Assembly: GCF_001613265.1 (NCBI RefSeq)
Contig: NZ_BDCA01000002.1
Location: 457,783 to 521,782, forward strand
Direction: 5' to 3'
DNA from: Nocardia vermiculata NBRC 100427
GTDB lineage: Bacteria; Actinomycetota; Actinomycetes; Mycobacteriales; Mycobacteriaceae
Length of the DNA stretch: 64,000 bases
Shown: positions 36,917-45,555 of the stretch, one piece after another
Layout: every line of letters begins with the position of its first letter
Position numbering within the stretch: the stretch's first letter is position 1
Position numbers and translations under genes: made by a program
The notes under the pieces: generated by a model
Databases searched by the model: none
What the model was told of the DNA's origin: nothing
Seen by the model: only the letters and a program-made list of their open reading frames with translations

Positions 36917-37795
36917 GTGGTCTATACCGATGTTCCGTTGACCGACGCCGTCCGGACCGCGGTCGCGGCCGAGTGGGGGTACACGGGCCCGGGTGAGCGC
37001 CTGCACGGTGGGGAGGAGTCCGCAGCCTATCGAGTCGGTTCGGCGGTGGTGAGAATCGGGCCGCTCGGGCGCGATGCCGCCGAGGTCGAGTGGTGCCACG
37101 GCATCGCTGCGGCTGCCCGTGCCGTCCCCGAGGTGGTGGCGCCGCTACCACGGGCGAACGGCTCGACAGTGGCCGTGGTGGCAGGTCGTCCGGTCACGGT
37201 CTGGCCGCTGGTCGAGGGGCATTGGGCAGACAGCGCGGATCCAGTTCAGTTCACCGAGGCGGCCGCCCTGCTGGCTCGCCTGCATCGGGCCTGGGCGGAG
37301 CATCGGCCACCGCGTCGGCCGCGTCGATCGTTCCTGGAGATCGGGCTCGACGGTACGCCTTCGGCCGAACTACCCGACTCCGAATTGGACCAGTGGCTGG
37401 CCGAGTTCGGCCGAACCGCGCGCACCCATCCGCTGCACGGCGACTACTACGAGGGCAATTTGCTCTCCCTCGACGGCCACGTGACAGCGGTACTCGATTG
37501 GGACGAAGCTCTCGTCGGCGCGCCGGAGCTCGAATTGGCTTCTGCTGCACTGGAGTTCGCCGATGTATTGAGCACCGACCTGTCCGGCGCCCGGGCGTTC
37601 GTCGACGCCTATCTCACCGCCGGCGGCACAGCCCGCGACTTGGACGACACCTCGCTCGCCCAGCTGATGCGGCACCGGCTGCGCCGGGAGGCGGTGTACT
37701 TCGGCGTCGCGGTCGGCCGTGGTGTCGAGCACGACGCCGGCGACCTCGACTACCACCGCAAACGCCTGGCTGCCTTCCACGCGCTGCGGCCGTGA
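36917..37795 (+). CDS. Aminoglycoside phosphotransferase/choline kinase-type protein
   Basis: The 292-residue protein has the APH/homoserine-kinase-like fold. The catalytic loop is PLHGDYYEGNLL (about residues 172-183, Brenner motif HGDxxxxN) and the metal-binding Asp is in AVLDWDEA (about 192-199). An N-terminal lobe contains GGEESAAYRVG and VVRIGPLG in place of the usual P-loop and Lys-bearing strand; an Arg replaces the typical ATP-binding Lys. The substrate is not predictable: members phosphorylate aminoglycosides, macrolides, thiamine, homoserine or small metabolites. The start is a GTG without a strong ribosome-binding site. Confidence 0.8.
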   Translation: MVYTDVPLTDAVRTAVAAEWGYTGPGERLHGGEESAAYRVGSAVVRIGPLGRDAAEVEWCHGIAAAARAVPEVVAPLPRANGSTVAVVAGRPVTVWPLVEGHWADSADPVQFTEAAALLARLHRAWAEHRPPRRPRRSFLEIGLDGTPSAELPDSELDQWLAEFGRTARTHPLHGDYYEGNLLSLDGHVTAVLDWDEALVGAPELELASAALEFADVLSTDLSGARAFVDAYLTAGGTARDLDDTSLAQLMRHRLRREAVYFGVAVGRGVEHDAGDLDYHRKRLAAFHALRP

Positions 37796-37838
37796 TGCAC
37801 CGCGTCGGGCTCGGAACGGCCGACCGGCACAGCCCCGG

Positions 37839-38264
37839 CTACGCGGTCATATCGATCCCGCCCAGCACCTTCACCGGCCGCACCCGTACGACGAGCTCCC
37901 CCGGCACCGCATTGCGCTTACCGAACTCCTCGGCCTGGTCGGCGCCCATGTACCGGGCGGCGATGGCGGTGGCGGTACGCAGCAGTTCCGCGGGATCCTC
38001 GGAGACGGTTGCCCTGCCCTGCACCTGGAAGTATCCGTAGGGCGGTTCGTCGAGATCCACGCAGATGGCCACGCGCGGGTCGCGGAGTATCGCCTTGCCC
38101 TTCGCGGTGGTCTTACCGGTGTTGAACACCAGATCGTCGCCGTCGAGGATGAACCAGACCGGATTGACCACCGGTCGCCCATCCGAGGCGACGATGGCGA
38201 GCTTGCCGGTGCGAGTACCGGCCGAGAGGAATTCACGCACTTCGGGATCGGTAATGGAAGGCAT
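37839..38264 (-). CDS. PPOX-class (F420/FMN-type) split-barrel oxidoreductase
   Basis: The 141-residue split-barrel protein contains TRTGKLAIVASDGRPVVNPVWF, FNTGKTTAKGKAILRDPRVAICVD and PYGYFQVQGRATVSED. These are typical of the Mycobacteriales PPOX family in which many members bind F420 or FMN and reduce or oxidise small molecules. The N-terminus (MPSITDPEVREFLSAG) aligns with family starts, and AAGGTGG lies at good spacing before the ATG. The exact substrate and cofactor cannot be told from sequence alone. Confidence 0.83.
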   Translation of the reverse strand: MPSITDPEVREFLSAGTRTGKLAIVASDGRPVVNPVWFILDGDDLVFNTGKTTAKGKAILRDPRVAICVDLDEPPYGYFQVQGRATVSEDPAELLRTATAIAARYMGADQAEEFGKRNAVPGELVVRVRPVKVLGGIDMTA

Positions 38265-38332
38265 GGGTCCACCTTAGGTGCCGGGCGACCATTCCGTTCG
38301 CCACGCCGGCACAGCCCGGACGCTCGGCGTGT

Positions 38333-38950
38333 TCAGATCGCCCCGCGCTCGCGGGCGCGGGCGACGGCGGAGGTGCGGGACTTCACGCCGAGCTTCGAAT
38401 AGATGTGCACCAGATGGGATTTCACGGTTGTCTCACTGAGGAACAGATGTTTGCCGATCTCCCGGTTGGAATGCCCCTCGGCGACCAGGCGCAGCACCTC
38501 GATCTCGCGGGCGCTCAGGGTGGTGTCGGGTTTGCGGACGCGCGTCATCAGGCGCGATGCCACCGAGGGAGACAGCACGCTCTCGCCGGTCGCCGCACCG
38601 CGCACGGCGGCCAGGAGTTCCGGTGGCGGGGTGTCCTTCAGGATGTAGCCGCAGGCACCGGCTTCGATGGCACCGAGGATGTCGGCATCGGTGTCGTAGT
38701 TCGTGACGACCAGGACATTCGGCGGATCGGGCAGGGCACGCAGCGACAGCGTCGCGTCGACACCGGATTTTCCGGGGCCGAACCGCAGGTCCATCAGCAC
38801 CAGATCGATGTCGGTGGTGCTGCAGACGGCGACGGCCTCCTCGGCGGTGGCGGCTTCACCGACCACCGTGATGTCGTCGGCGGAATCCAGCAGCGCACGC
38901 AGGCCGGCCCGGACTATCGCGTGGTCGTCGGCGAGCAGGAGGCGAATCAC
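38333..38950 (-). CDS. NarL/LuxR-family response regulator
   Basis: The 205-residue protein has a receiver domain (MIRLLLADDHAIVRAGL, acidic pocket DD8-9, phosphorylated Asp at about residue 54 in VLMDLRFG, conserved Lys in GYILKDT) and a C-terminal LuxR-type helix-turn-helix (LSAREIEVLRLVAEG, NREIGKHLFLSETTVKSHL). The GTG start at 38950 overlaps the stop of the kinase gene by four bases (GTGA), so the two are translationally coupled. It probably controls the divergent ABC exporter genes next to the kinase. Confidence 0.95.
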   Translation of the reverse strand: MIRLLLADDHAIVRAGLRALLDSADDITVVGEAATAEEAVAVCSTTDIDLVLMDLRFGPGKSGVDATLSLRALPDPPNVLVVTNYDTDADILGAIEAGACGYILKDTPPPELLAAVRGAATGESVLSPSVASRLMTRVRKPDTTLSAREIEVLRLVAEGHSNREIGKHLFLSETTVKSHLVHIYSKLGVKSRTSAVARARERGAI

Positions 38951-40203
38951 GACAGCCTTTCTTGCGGGATACGTTCGGCGGCAACAGGTTCTGCGATGGC
39001 AGCGGAAGGGTCCGAATCGGCGGTGTCGGTTCGCGGTGCGGTGTCTGCACCGCCCGGTTCCGCTACCGGAAACGAGACCGCGACGGCGGTGAGCCCGGGC
39101 TCGGACTCGACATCCATGGTGCCGCCCTGTTGTTCGACGCGGCTGCGCATGGCGCCCAGCCCGAAGGTGCCGCGGCCGAAGACCTCCGGGTCGATACCGA
39201 TACCGTCGTCGACCACATCCAGGTGCACGGCGTCGTCGCTGTAGGTGAGGGTGATCCGCATCCGGTCCGCGCGCGCGTGCCGGACCACATTCGATACCGC
39301 CCCCTGCGCCACCCGCACCAGCGCGGCCTCGACCGGCATCGGCAACCGCATCGGCTCGCCCTCGACCACGGTGCGGGTACTGAGCCCGGGCCCCTCGGCG
39401 CGGCGCGCGATGCGCTCGAGCGCTTCGCTCAGCGACTGCCCTTCCAGGGCGGCAGGGGTGAGTTCGGCGATCAGCTGCCGGGTTTCGGCGAGATTGTCCG
39501 CGGCGGTTTCGCGGGCCAGCCGGATCTGCGGCAGGGCCGGATGGTCCGGTGCGTCGCGCTCGGCGGCGTGCAACAGCATTTGGATGCTGGACAGCCCCTG
39601 GGCCACCGTGTCGTGGATCTCCTGTGCCAGCCGCTCGCGTTCGGCCAGCTTGCCGGCGGTGCGTTCCTGTTCGGCGAGGGTCGCCCGGGTCGACAGCAAT
39701 TCGTCGATGAGTCGTTGCCGGTCGGTCGCTTCCCGGAACAACGCCCGGTATCCGAGGCCGATCGCGATCGCCACCACCGCGCCGAACACCGGCCCGATCA
39801 CCCCGGCGACGGACCACCCGTTGTGCAGGCCGTAGCCCACCACCGCGACCGCCGTCGCGCCGATCACCGCCGCCAGCCCCCACAGCCGCGGCAGCAGGTG
39901 CAGATAGAGGAAGAACAGCCCGAAGACCAGATATATCGCCTCGGGTGTGAGCGGCATCAGCGCCAGCCAGAGCACGGTGAGGCCGCCGAGCCACAGGCGC
40001 GCCGCCACCGGCCGCCCACGCAGCAGGCCGCCCCCGAAGTAGACGGCCAGGAACAACCCGGCCAGCACGATCACCGGCGCCGGATGGGTGGACCCGCCGG
40101 GCACGGCGGCTCGCACCACCACGACCACCGCGAGCGCCACCGTCAGCACATGCAGGCCGACCTGCAGCGCGGCGAAGACAGGGGTGAGCGGAGAGCGGTG
40201 CAC
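38947..40203 (-). CDS. DesK/NarX-type sensor histidine kinase
   Basis: The 418-residue protein has about six hydrophobic segments in residues 10-150, a short coiled linker, the HisKA_3 motif LAQEIHDTVAQGLSS with the phospho-acceptor His near residue 197, and a HATPase domain with SNVVRHA (N box), VVDDGIGIDP and GTFGLGAM. It lacks a large extracytoplasmic domain, so sensing is likely within or near the membrane, as in LiaS/DesK-like kinases. The tail after the ATPase domain is low in order and rich in Asp and Pro. It is the first gene of a two-gene operon with the response regulator and is divergent from the ABC exporter. Confidence 0.94.
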   Translation of the reverse strand: MHRSPLTPVFAALQVGLHVLTVALAVVVVVRAAVPGGSTHPAPVIVLAGLFLAVYFGGGLLRGRPVAARLWLGGLTVLWLALMPLTPEAIYLVFGLFFLYLHLLPRLWGLAAVIGATAVAVVGYGLHNGWSVAGVIGPVFGAVVAIAIGLGYRALFREATDRQRLIDELLSTRATLAEQERTAGKLAERERLAQEIHDTVAQGLSSIQMLLHAAERDAPDHPALPQIRLARETAADNLAETRQLIAELTPAALEGQSLSEALERIARRAEGPGLSTRTVVEGEPMRLPMPVEAALVRVAQGAVSNVVRHARADRMRITLTYSDDAVHLDVVDDGIGIDPEVFGRGTFGLGAMRSRVEQQGGTMDVESEPGLTAVAVSFPVAEPGGADTAPRTDTADSDPSAAIAEPVAAERIPQERLS

Positions 40204-40320
40204 AGTGCCAGCTTATGCGGGGTTACTACCGCGGCATCCATCGAAAGGCGGATTCGGCGCCCATCGTCCGGGAGTCCGGGAGTGTCCACGAGTCCGATGT
40301 CATCGCGGGTGTCGACGGCG

Positions 40321-40381
40321 AGAGTGGAGTCATGTTCGTCGCCCTGCGAAAGAGAGTGGAGTCATGTTCGTTGCCCTGCGA
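40321..40381 (+). repeat. Tandem duplication of the translation start of the ABC permease
   Basis: A 29-base unit at 40321-40349 (ribosome-binding site GTGGAG, ATG and the codons MFVALR) recurs at 40353-40381 with one mismatch and a period of 32 bases. Because 32 is not a multiple of three, the first ATG (40332) opens a different frame, MFVALRKRVESCSLPCEI, that ends in TGA after 18 codons. The second ATG (40364) opens the permease. Confidence 0.85.
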
Positions 40382-41413
40382 GATCTGATGGCCGCCCGCG
40401 GCCGTTTTCTGCTCATCACCCTGGTGGTCACCATGGTGGCACTATTGGTGAGCTTCTTGAGCGGATTGACCGCCGGTCTCGCACATCAGAATATTTCCGC
40501 GTTGGAGAAACTGTCCGGGAAATCGGTCGTCTTCGCCGATACGGGTGCCGATCCGTCCTTCGACTCCTCTGTCTTGTCCGGCGATCAGATCAGCACCTGG
40601 CAGCGTGGCGGCGACACCGTCGATCCGGTAGGGATCAGCCGCAGCCAAGCCACCCACGCCGGTGCCGCCCCCGCACAGGTGGCGGTGTTCGGGGTCGACG
40701 GTCCGGCCTTCGGCAAGCAGCAGGCTACCGAGCCCGGGACCGTCGTGTTGAGCAGCGCGGCGGCCGATGAGCTCGCCGCCGCTCCCGGGGACCGGATATC
40801 GATCGGTTCCCTCGATGTCACGGTCGCCGCGGTCGGCGACGACGACTGGTACGCGCATACCCCGGTGGTGTGGAGCACGCTCTCGGATTGGCAGCAGCTC
40901 GACCCACGCGGTGGCGCGGCGACCATTCTCGCCGTCTCCGGCGACGCGGACACCGATGCCTTGAACGAGGCCGCGCACACCCGCACCACCAGTGCCGACG
41001 GGGCATTGCAGGCGATCGGGTCCTATCAAGCCGAAAACGGATCGCTGACCTTGATGACGGTGATGCTGTTCGTGATCTCCGCGCTGGTGATCGGCGCCTT
41101 CTTCACCGTCTGGAATATCCAGCGCACCCCCGATATCGCGGCGTTGAAGGCGTTGGGCGCGACGACCGGATCACTGGTGCGCGACGCACTGGGGCAGGCA
41201 TTGGTCGTGCTGCTCATCGGCGTGGGAGCGGGAGTCGCGGTCACCGCGATCGCCGGAACGTTCCTCGGTGGCAGCGTGCCGTTCGTGCTCAGTGCGGCAA
41301 CCACAGTGGTGCCGGCGGTCGCGTTGATCGGACTGGGACTGCTCGGTGCGGTCTTCGCCCTGCGCTTCCTGCTCACCACCGATCCGCTCACCGCACTCAA
41401 CCAAGCCCGCTGA
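40364..41413 (+). CDS. ABC transporter permease (FtsX/MacB-type)
   Basis: The 349-residue membrane protein has one N-terminal transmembrane helix (about 17-38), a large extracytoplasmic domain of about 200 residues and three C-terminal helices (about 228-250, 278-303, 312-335). It ends DPLTALNQAR, the layout of FtsX/MacB-like permeases that move lipids, peptides or antibiotics or transmit signals. The ATPase gene follows 23 bases later. I place the start at the second copy of a duplicated start region, where ATG is preceded by GGAG. The divergent two-component system is the likely regulator. Confidence 0.9.
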   Translation: MFVALRDLMAARGRFLLITLVVTMVALLVSFLSGLTAGLAHQNISALEKLSGKSVVFADTGADPSFDSSVLSGDQISTWQRGGDTVDPVGISRSQATHAGAAPAQVAVFGVDGPAFGKQQATEPGTVVLSSAAADELAAAPGDRISIGSLDVTVAAVGDDDWYAHTPVVWSTLSDWQQLDPRGGAATILAVSGDADTDALNEAAHTRTTSADGALQAIGSYQAENGSLTLMTVMLFVISALVIGAFFTVWNIQRTPDIAALKALGATTGSLVRDALGQALVVLLIGVGAGVAVTAIAGTFLGGSVPFVLSAATTVVPAVALIGLGLLGAVFALRFLLTTDPLTALNQAR

Positions 41414-41436
41414 TCTTCCGACGCACAGGAGCTTTC

Positions 41437-42165
41437 ATGTCCACCACTTTGACCGTCTCGGACCTGACCCTCACCTATCCCGACGGCGACGGCCGCATCA
41501 CCGCACTCGACCGTGTCGGGCTCACGGTGCGCGGCGGTGAGATCGCCGCCATCACCGGGCCCTCGGGGTCCGGGAAATCCAGTCTGCTGGCGACGGTATC
41601 GACGCTGGTGCGCCCCGATTCCGGTCGCATTGTGCTCGAAACGGACGGCGGCCGTGTCGACCTGACGCAGGTCGGACGACGTGAAGCGACCACACTGCGC
41701 CGCGAGCAAATCGGAATCATCTTCCAGCAGCCCAATCTGATTCCGGCCCTGACCGCGATCGAACAGCTCGAGGTGATGAATCATCTCGGCGGACGCTTCG
41801 CCGTCTCACCCCGGCAGCGTCGCGAAACACGGACCAAGGCACAGGAACTCCTCGATTCCGTCGGCCTGAGCGGGCACGAGCACAAACGTCCGGCACAGCT
41901 GTCGGGCGGTCAGCGCCAGCGCGTGAACATCGCTCGCGCCCTGATGCATTCGCCGCACCTGCTGGTGGTCGACGAGCCCACGAGCGCATTGGACTCCGAA
42001 CGCGGCGCGGCGGTCATCGACCTGATCGTCGACGTCGTCGGCGAACACGGAGCAGCCACTCTCCTGGTCACCCACGACCACGCACACCTGCACCGGATGG
42101 ACGCGGTGTACCGCATGGTCGACGGACGCCTGTCGACTACGACGGCCGGCAGCATGGCCGCTTGA
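41437..42165 (+). CDS. ABC transporter ATP-binding protein (MacB/LolD-type)
   Basis: The 242-residue ATPase has Walker A GPSGSGKSS, Q-loop IIFQQPNLIPALT, signature LSGGQRQRVNIARAL, Walker B LLVVDEPTSALD and switch LLVTHD. This is the complete set for a LolD/MacB-class ATPase that partners the permease just upstream. AGGAG six bases before the ATG supports the start. The pair with a DesK-type two-component system resembles antimicrobial-peptide or envelope-stress exporters such as BceAB or LiaRS-linked systems; that function is inferred. Confidence 0.93.
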   Translation: MSTTLTVSDLTLTYPDGDGRITALDRVGLTVRGGEIAAITGPSGSGKSSLLATVSTLVRPDSGRIVLETDGGRVDLTQVGRREATTLRREQIGIIFQQPNLIPALTAIEQLEVMNHLGGRFAVSPRQRRETRTKAQELLDSVGLSGHEHKRPAQLSGGQRQRVNIARALMHSPHLLVVDEPTSALDSERGAAVIDLIVDVVGEHGAATLLVTHDHAHLHRMDAVYRMVDGRLSTTTAGSMAA

Positions 42166-42253
42166 CCAGCCGCCCCTGCCGGCGTCGTTCGACCGCCGGA
42201 CACAGCGGTTCCGTCACGTCGAGCGCCGACCACGGGCCGCGGCGGCGTGTACC

Positions 42254-44197
42254 TCAGTTCCGCTGCTCCGGTGGTCGCACATCGGCGTACCAGGCCAGCA
42301 GGTCGGGATTGTCGACCGCGCTGCGTTCGACCACCCGGTCCGCGTCCGCGCCCTGGAACAGTTTCTTGATCGGCACTTCCAGCTTCTTACCGGTGCGAGT
42401 GTGCGGGATGCCCGGCGCGACGATGATCTCGTCGGGAACGTGGCGGGGTGAGGCCTGCGTGCGGATGGTGGTGTTGATGCGCTGTTTCAGCTCGTCGGTG
42501 AGTTCCGCGCCGGGTGCCAGGGTGACGAACAGTGGCATCCAGTATCCGCCGTCGGGTTGTTCGGCGCCGATCACGAATGCCTCCGCGATCTCCGGAACCT
42601 GTTCCACCACTTGATAGATATCCGCGGAGCCCATGCGGATACCGTTGCGGTTCAGGGTGGAATCGGAGCGGCCGTGCACCACGATGCTGCCGTGATCGGT
42701 GATCGTGATCCAGTCGCCGTGGCGCCAGATGCCCGGAAACATGTCGAAATATGCACTACGGTAACGGCTTCCGTCGGGGTCGTTCCAGAAGCGGATCGGC
42801 ATGGACGGCATGGGTGCGGTGATCACCAGCTCGCCGACCTCGTCGCGGACCGGCTTCCCGGATTCGTCCCAGGCCTCGACCGCGGCTCCCAGGAACGGCG
42901 CGGACAACTCACCCGGCCAGACCGGAACCGTGGGCGCACCTCCGATGAATGCCGAGACCACATCGGTCCCACCGCTGATCGAGTTCACCTGCACCCGCTC
43001 ACCGACGTTGTCGCGCAACCACAGTGCCGAGGACGGCGGTAGCGACGAGCCGGTGATACCGACCGTCCGCAGCGCCGACAGATCGTGTTCGCGCCGCGGC
43101 ACCGCGCCGGCCTTGATACAGGCCAGAACGTAGCCGGGGCTGGTGCCGAGCACTGTGGTGCGGGTGCGCGCGGCCAGATCGAACAGCGTATCGGGGTGTG
43201 GATAGGTGGGGCTGCCGTCGTAACAGACGATGGTGGCCCCCACCAACAGGCCCGCAACCTGGAAGTTCCACATCATCCAGCTCGGGCTGGTGTACCAGAA
43301 GAACACATCGTCGCGGCTCAGATCCGATTGCAGCGCCGCGGCTTTCAGATGTTCGAGTAGTACCCCGCCGTGGCCGTGCACGATTCCCTTCGGCAGTCCG
43401 GTTGTGCCGGAGGAGAACAACACCCACAGCGGATGGTCGAAATCGACGCCTTCGGTGAACAATTCACCGCCGGGTGCGGCGACGGCAGCCCAGTCCAGCG
43501 CATCGGGCACAGCATTGCCGAGGCGCGAAACCACCACGGTCGCCCGCACACTCGGCAGCCCGGCGCGCAGCGTCGCGATATCGCCGGTCTTGTCGTGCTC
43601 CTTACCGCCGAATCGGTAGCCGTCGGTGGTGACCAGGACAGCGGGTTCCAGTTGACCGAGCCGGTCCAGCGCGGCCTTCGCCGAATAATCCTGCCCGCAC
43701 GCGCTCCATACGGCGCCGATACTCGCCGTGCCGAGGAAGGCGATCACGGCCTCCGGAATGTTCGGCAGATAACCGACCACCCGGTCGCCCGGGCCGACAC
43801 CGAGTTCACGCAGCGTGGCGGCGAACGAACCGGCGCGCTCGAGCAGCTCCGACCAGGAGACTTCGCCGAGTCCGTGCTGTTCGTCGATGGAGACGATGGC
43901 GGGCCGGTCGGTGCGCACATGCCGGGCAACCTGGTCGACATAGTTCAACCGCTGCCCGGGGAACCACTGCACATCCGGCATCGCGGTTCCCGACAGCACC
44001 GTCTCCGGCGGATCGCCGAGATCGAAGTACTCCCACAGCGCACCCCAGAATCCCGGCAGGTCCTCGACCGACCACTGCCACAGCGAACGGTAGTCACCGA
44101 ACTGCGCGCCGGTCCGTTTCCCGGCGAAGCGCGCGAAATCGGTCACCCGCGCACCCGCGATATCCTCCGCGCTGGGCTCCCACTGCGGTTGCACCAT
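42254..44197 (-). CDS. aacS: Acetoacetate-CoA ligase (acetoacetyl-CoA synthetase)
   Basis: The 647-residue acyl-adenylate enzyme converts acetoacetate, ATP and CoA to acetoacetyl-CoA. It has the AacS-specific N-terminus (FARFAGKRTG...YRSLWQWSVEDLPGFWGALWEYF), the AMP-binding P-loop VLFSSGTTGLPKGIVHG (about residue 257), FFWYTSPSWMMWNF, SISGGTD and the C-terminal NRNGIRMGSADIY and HTRTGKKLEVPIKKL with the catalytic Lys. It is the last gene of a six-gene operon, 38 bases after citE. There it would recycle the acetoacetate released from leucine breakdown. The ATG at 44197 follows AGGAGG. Confidence 0.93.
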   Translation of the reverse strand: MVQPQWEPSAEDIAGARVTDFARFAGKRTGAQFGDYRSLWQWSVEDLPGFWGALWEYFDLGDPPETVLSGTAMPDVQWFPGQRLNYVDQVARHVRTDRPAIVSIDEQHGLGEVSWSELLERAGSFAATLRELGVGPGDRVVGYLPNIPEAVIAFLGTASIGAVWSACGQDYSAKAALDRLGQLEPAVLVTTDGYRFGGKEHDKTGDIATLRAGLPSVRATVVVSRLGNAVPDALDWAAVAAPGGELFTEGVDFDHPLWVLFSSGTTGLPKGIVHGHGGVLLEHLKAAALQSDLSRDDVFFWYTSPSWMMWNFQVAGLLVGATIVCYDGSPTYPHPDTLFDLAARTRTTVLGTSPGYVLACIKAGAVPRREHDLSALRTVGITGSSLPPSSALWLRDNVGERVQVNSISGGTDVVSAFIGGAPTVPVWPGELSAPFLGAAVEAWDESGKPVRDEVGELVITAPMPSMPIRFWNDPDGSRYRSAYFDMFPGIWRHGDWITITDHGSIVVHGRSDSTLNRNGIRMGSADIYQVVEQVPEIAEAFVIGAEQPDGGYWMPLFVTLAPGAELTDELKQRINTTIRTQASPRHVPDEIIVAPGIPHTRTGKKLEVPIKKLFQGADADRVVERSAVDNPDLLAWYADVRPPEQRN

Positions 44198-44235
44198 CAA
44201 CCTCCTACCACCGTTCGGTACATCTCGATCCGGAA

Positions 44236-45048
44236 CTACCGCCCCGCGGCGCGCGCCAGGATCCGCTCCGCATGCCGCAGCACCGGACCGTCCACCATGC
44301 GGCCTTCGAAACTGAACACGCCACGGTTGTTCGGCACCTCCGCCAATACCCGGCGCGCCCAGTCGACTTCGTCGTCCGCCGGGGCGTAGGCGGCGCGAAT
44401 CACCAGGAGCTGCTTGGGGTGGATCGCCACCTTCACGTCGTAGCCGACCGCGACAGCCTCGTCGGATTCCGCACGTAGTCCGTCCAGATCCGCGATATCC
44501 AGGTACACCGAATCCAGGGCGACCCTGCCGTACGCCTTGGCCGCGAGCAACACGGTCGAACGCAGCTGCCGCGCCACGTCGCGATAGGTGCCGTCGGCAC
44601 GGCGGCTGGAGTTGCCGCCGAGCCCGGCAACCAGGTCCTCCGCGCCGGCCATTGCTGCGATCACATTCGGTGCCGCCACGACCTCTTCGGTGCGCAGCGC
44701 ACCCAGTGGAGACTCGAACAATGCGATGACCTCGTAGTCCGACAGCAACGACACATGCTGCGCCGATTCGGCTTTCGGGAGCATCACCCGTCGATAGCAG
44801 GTGCCGGCCAGGGCCGCCAGATCCGCATCGAAGTGGGGGGTGCCTGCCGCATTGATCCGCACCACGGTCCGCTCGGGATCCAGCGGCGTGCGAACCAGCG
44901 CCTCGCGAGCGGCAGCCTTGTCACCCGCGCCGACCCCGTCCTCGAGATCGAGAATCACGACATCGGCTGCCGCCGCGGCCTTCTCGTACCGTTCACCGCG
45001 ATCGGCGGGACAGAACAACCAGGCCGGACCGGGAATCTCCCAGCTCAT
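44236..45048 (-). CDS. CitE-like lyase, probable 3-hydroxy-3-methylglutaryl-CoA lyase of leucine breakdown
   Basis: The 270-residue TIM-barrel protein has the CitE/HpcH signature: GPAWLFCPADRGERYEKA, DVVILDLEDGVGAGDKAAAR, VVRINAAGTPHFDAD, MLPKAES and a metal-binding EDLVAGLGG region, ending with KVAIHPKQL. It is a stand-alone CitE without CitD or CitF partners, so it is not part of a citrate lyase. Its operon position matches that of M. tuberculosis Rv2498c, which has been described as acting on a beta-hydroxy-beta-methylglutaryl-CoA substrate. A role as the carbon-carbon lyase that yields acetoacetate fits the aacS gene just downstream. Confidence 0.85.
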   Translation of the reverse strand: MSWEIPGPAWLFCPADRGERYEKAAAAADVVILDLEDGVGAGDKAAAREALVRTPLDPERTVVRINAAGTPHFDADLAALAGTCYRRVMLPKAESAQHVSLLSDYEVIALFESPLGALRTEEVVAAPNVIAAMAGAEDLVAGLGGNSSRRADGTYRDVARQLRSTVLLAAKAYGRVALDSVYLDIADLDGLRAESDEAVAVGYDVKVAIHPKQLLVIRAAYAPADDEVDWARRVLAEVPNNRGVFSFEGRMVDGPVLRHAERILARAAGR

Positions 45049-45051
45049 GCG

Positions 45052-45555
45052 CTATTCCTCTCCGGCCGGACGCAGCCGGACCATCGTCTTGCGTACCGCA
45101 GTCGCCACCACATCCCCGTGCTGATTGCGGCCGGTATGCGCGAAGGTGGCGATCCCCTCTCCCGGACGGCTCTCGGATTGCCGCTTGGCGGTCACCAGCG
45201 TCTCCGCGTACAGCGTGTCGCCGTGGAACAGCGGCTTGGGAAATGCGATCTCGGAGAACCCGAGGTTGCCGACGATGGTGCCCTGGGTCAGCTGTGCCAC
45301 GGACAGCCCGACCAGCGTCGAGAGGGTGAACATCGAATTGACCAGCCGCTGGTTGAACGGTGGTAGCGCATCGGAGAACGCCGCATCCAGATGCAGCGCC
45401 TGGGTGTTCATCGTGAGCGTGGTGAACAGGACGTTGTCGGCCTCGGTGATGGTGCGCCCGGGCCGGTGCTCGTAGAGCACGCCGACTTCCAGTTCCTCGA
45501 ACCACAGTCCGCGCTGCACCACCCGGCGGGTCGGTTCGGTCGTCGGTTCGTTCAC
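45052..45555 (-). CDS. MaoC-like hot-dog dehydratase/hydratase
   Basis: The 167-residue protein has the MaoC fold. The hydratase motif is seen as TEADNVLFTTLTMNTQALHLDAAFS (Asp and His of the active site) followed by GTIVGNLGFSEIAFPKPLFHGDTLYAE. The length is that of single-hot-dog family members. It overlaps the fadE stop by four bases (GTG start at 45555) and ends three bases before citE. In this operon it may hydrate 3-methylglutaconyl-CoA in place of a crotonase-type LiuC, which is absent here; that is an inference from context. Confidence 0.85.
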   Translation of the reverse strand: MNEPTTEPTRRVVQRGLWFEELEVGVLYEHRPGRTITEADNVLFTTLTMNTQALHLDAAFSDALPPFNQRLVNSMFTLSTLVGLSVAQLTQGTIVGNLGFSEIAFPKPLFHGDTLYAETLVTAKRQSESRPGEGIATFAHTGRNQHGDVVATAVRKTMVRLRPAGEE

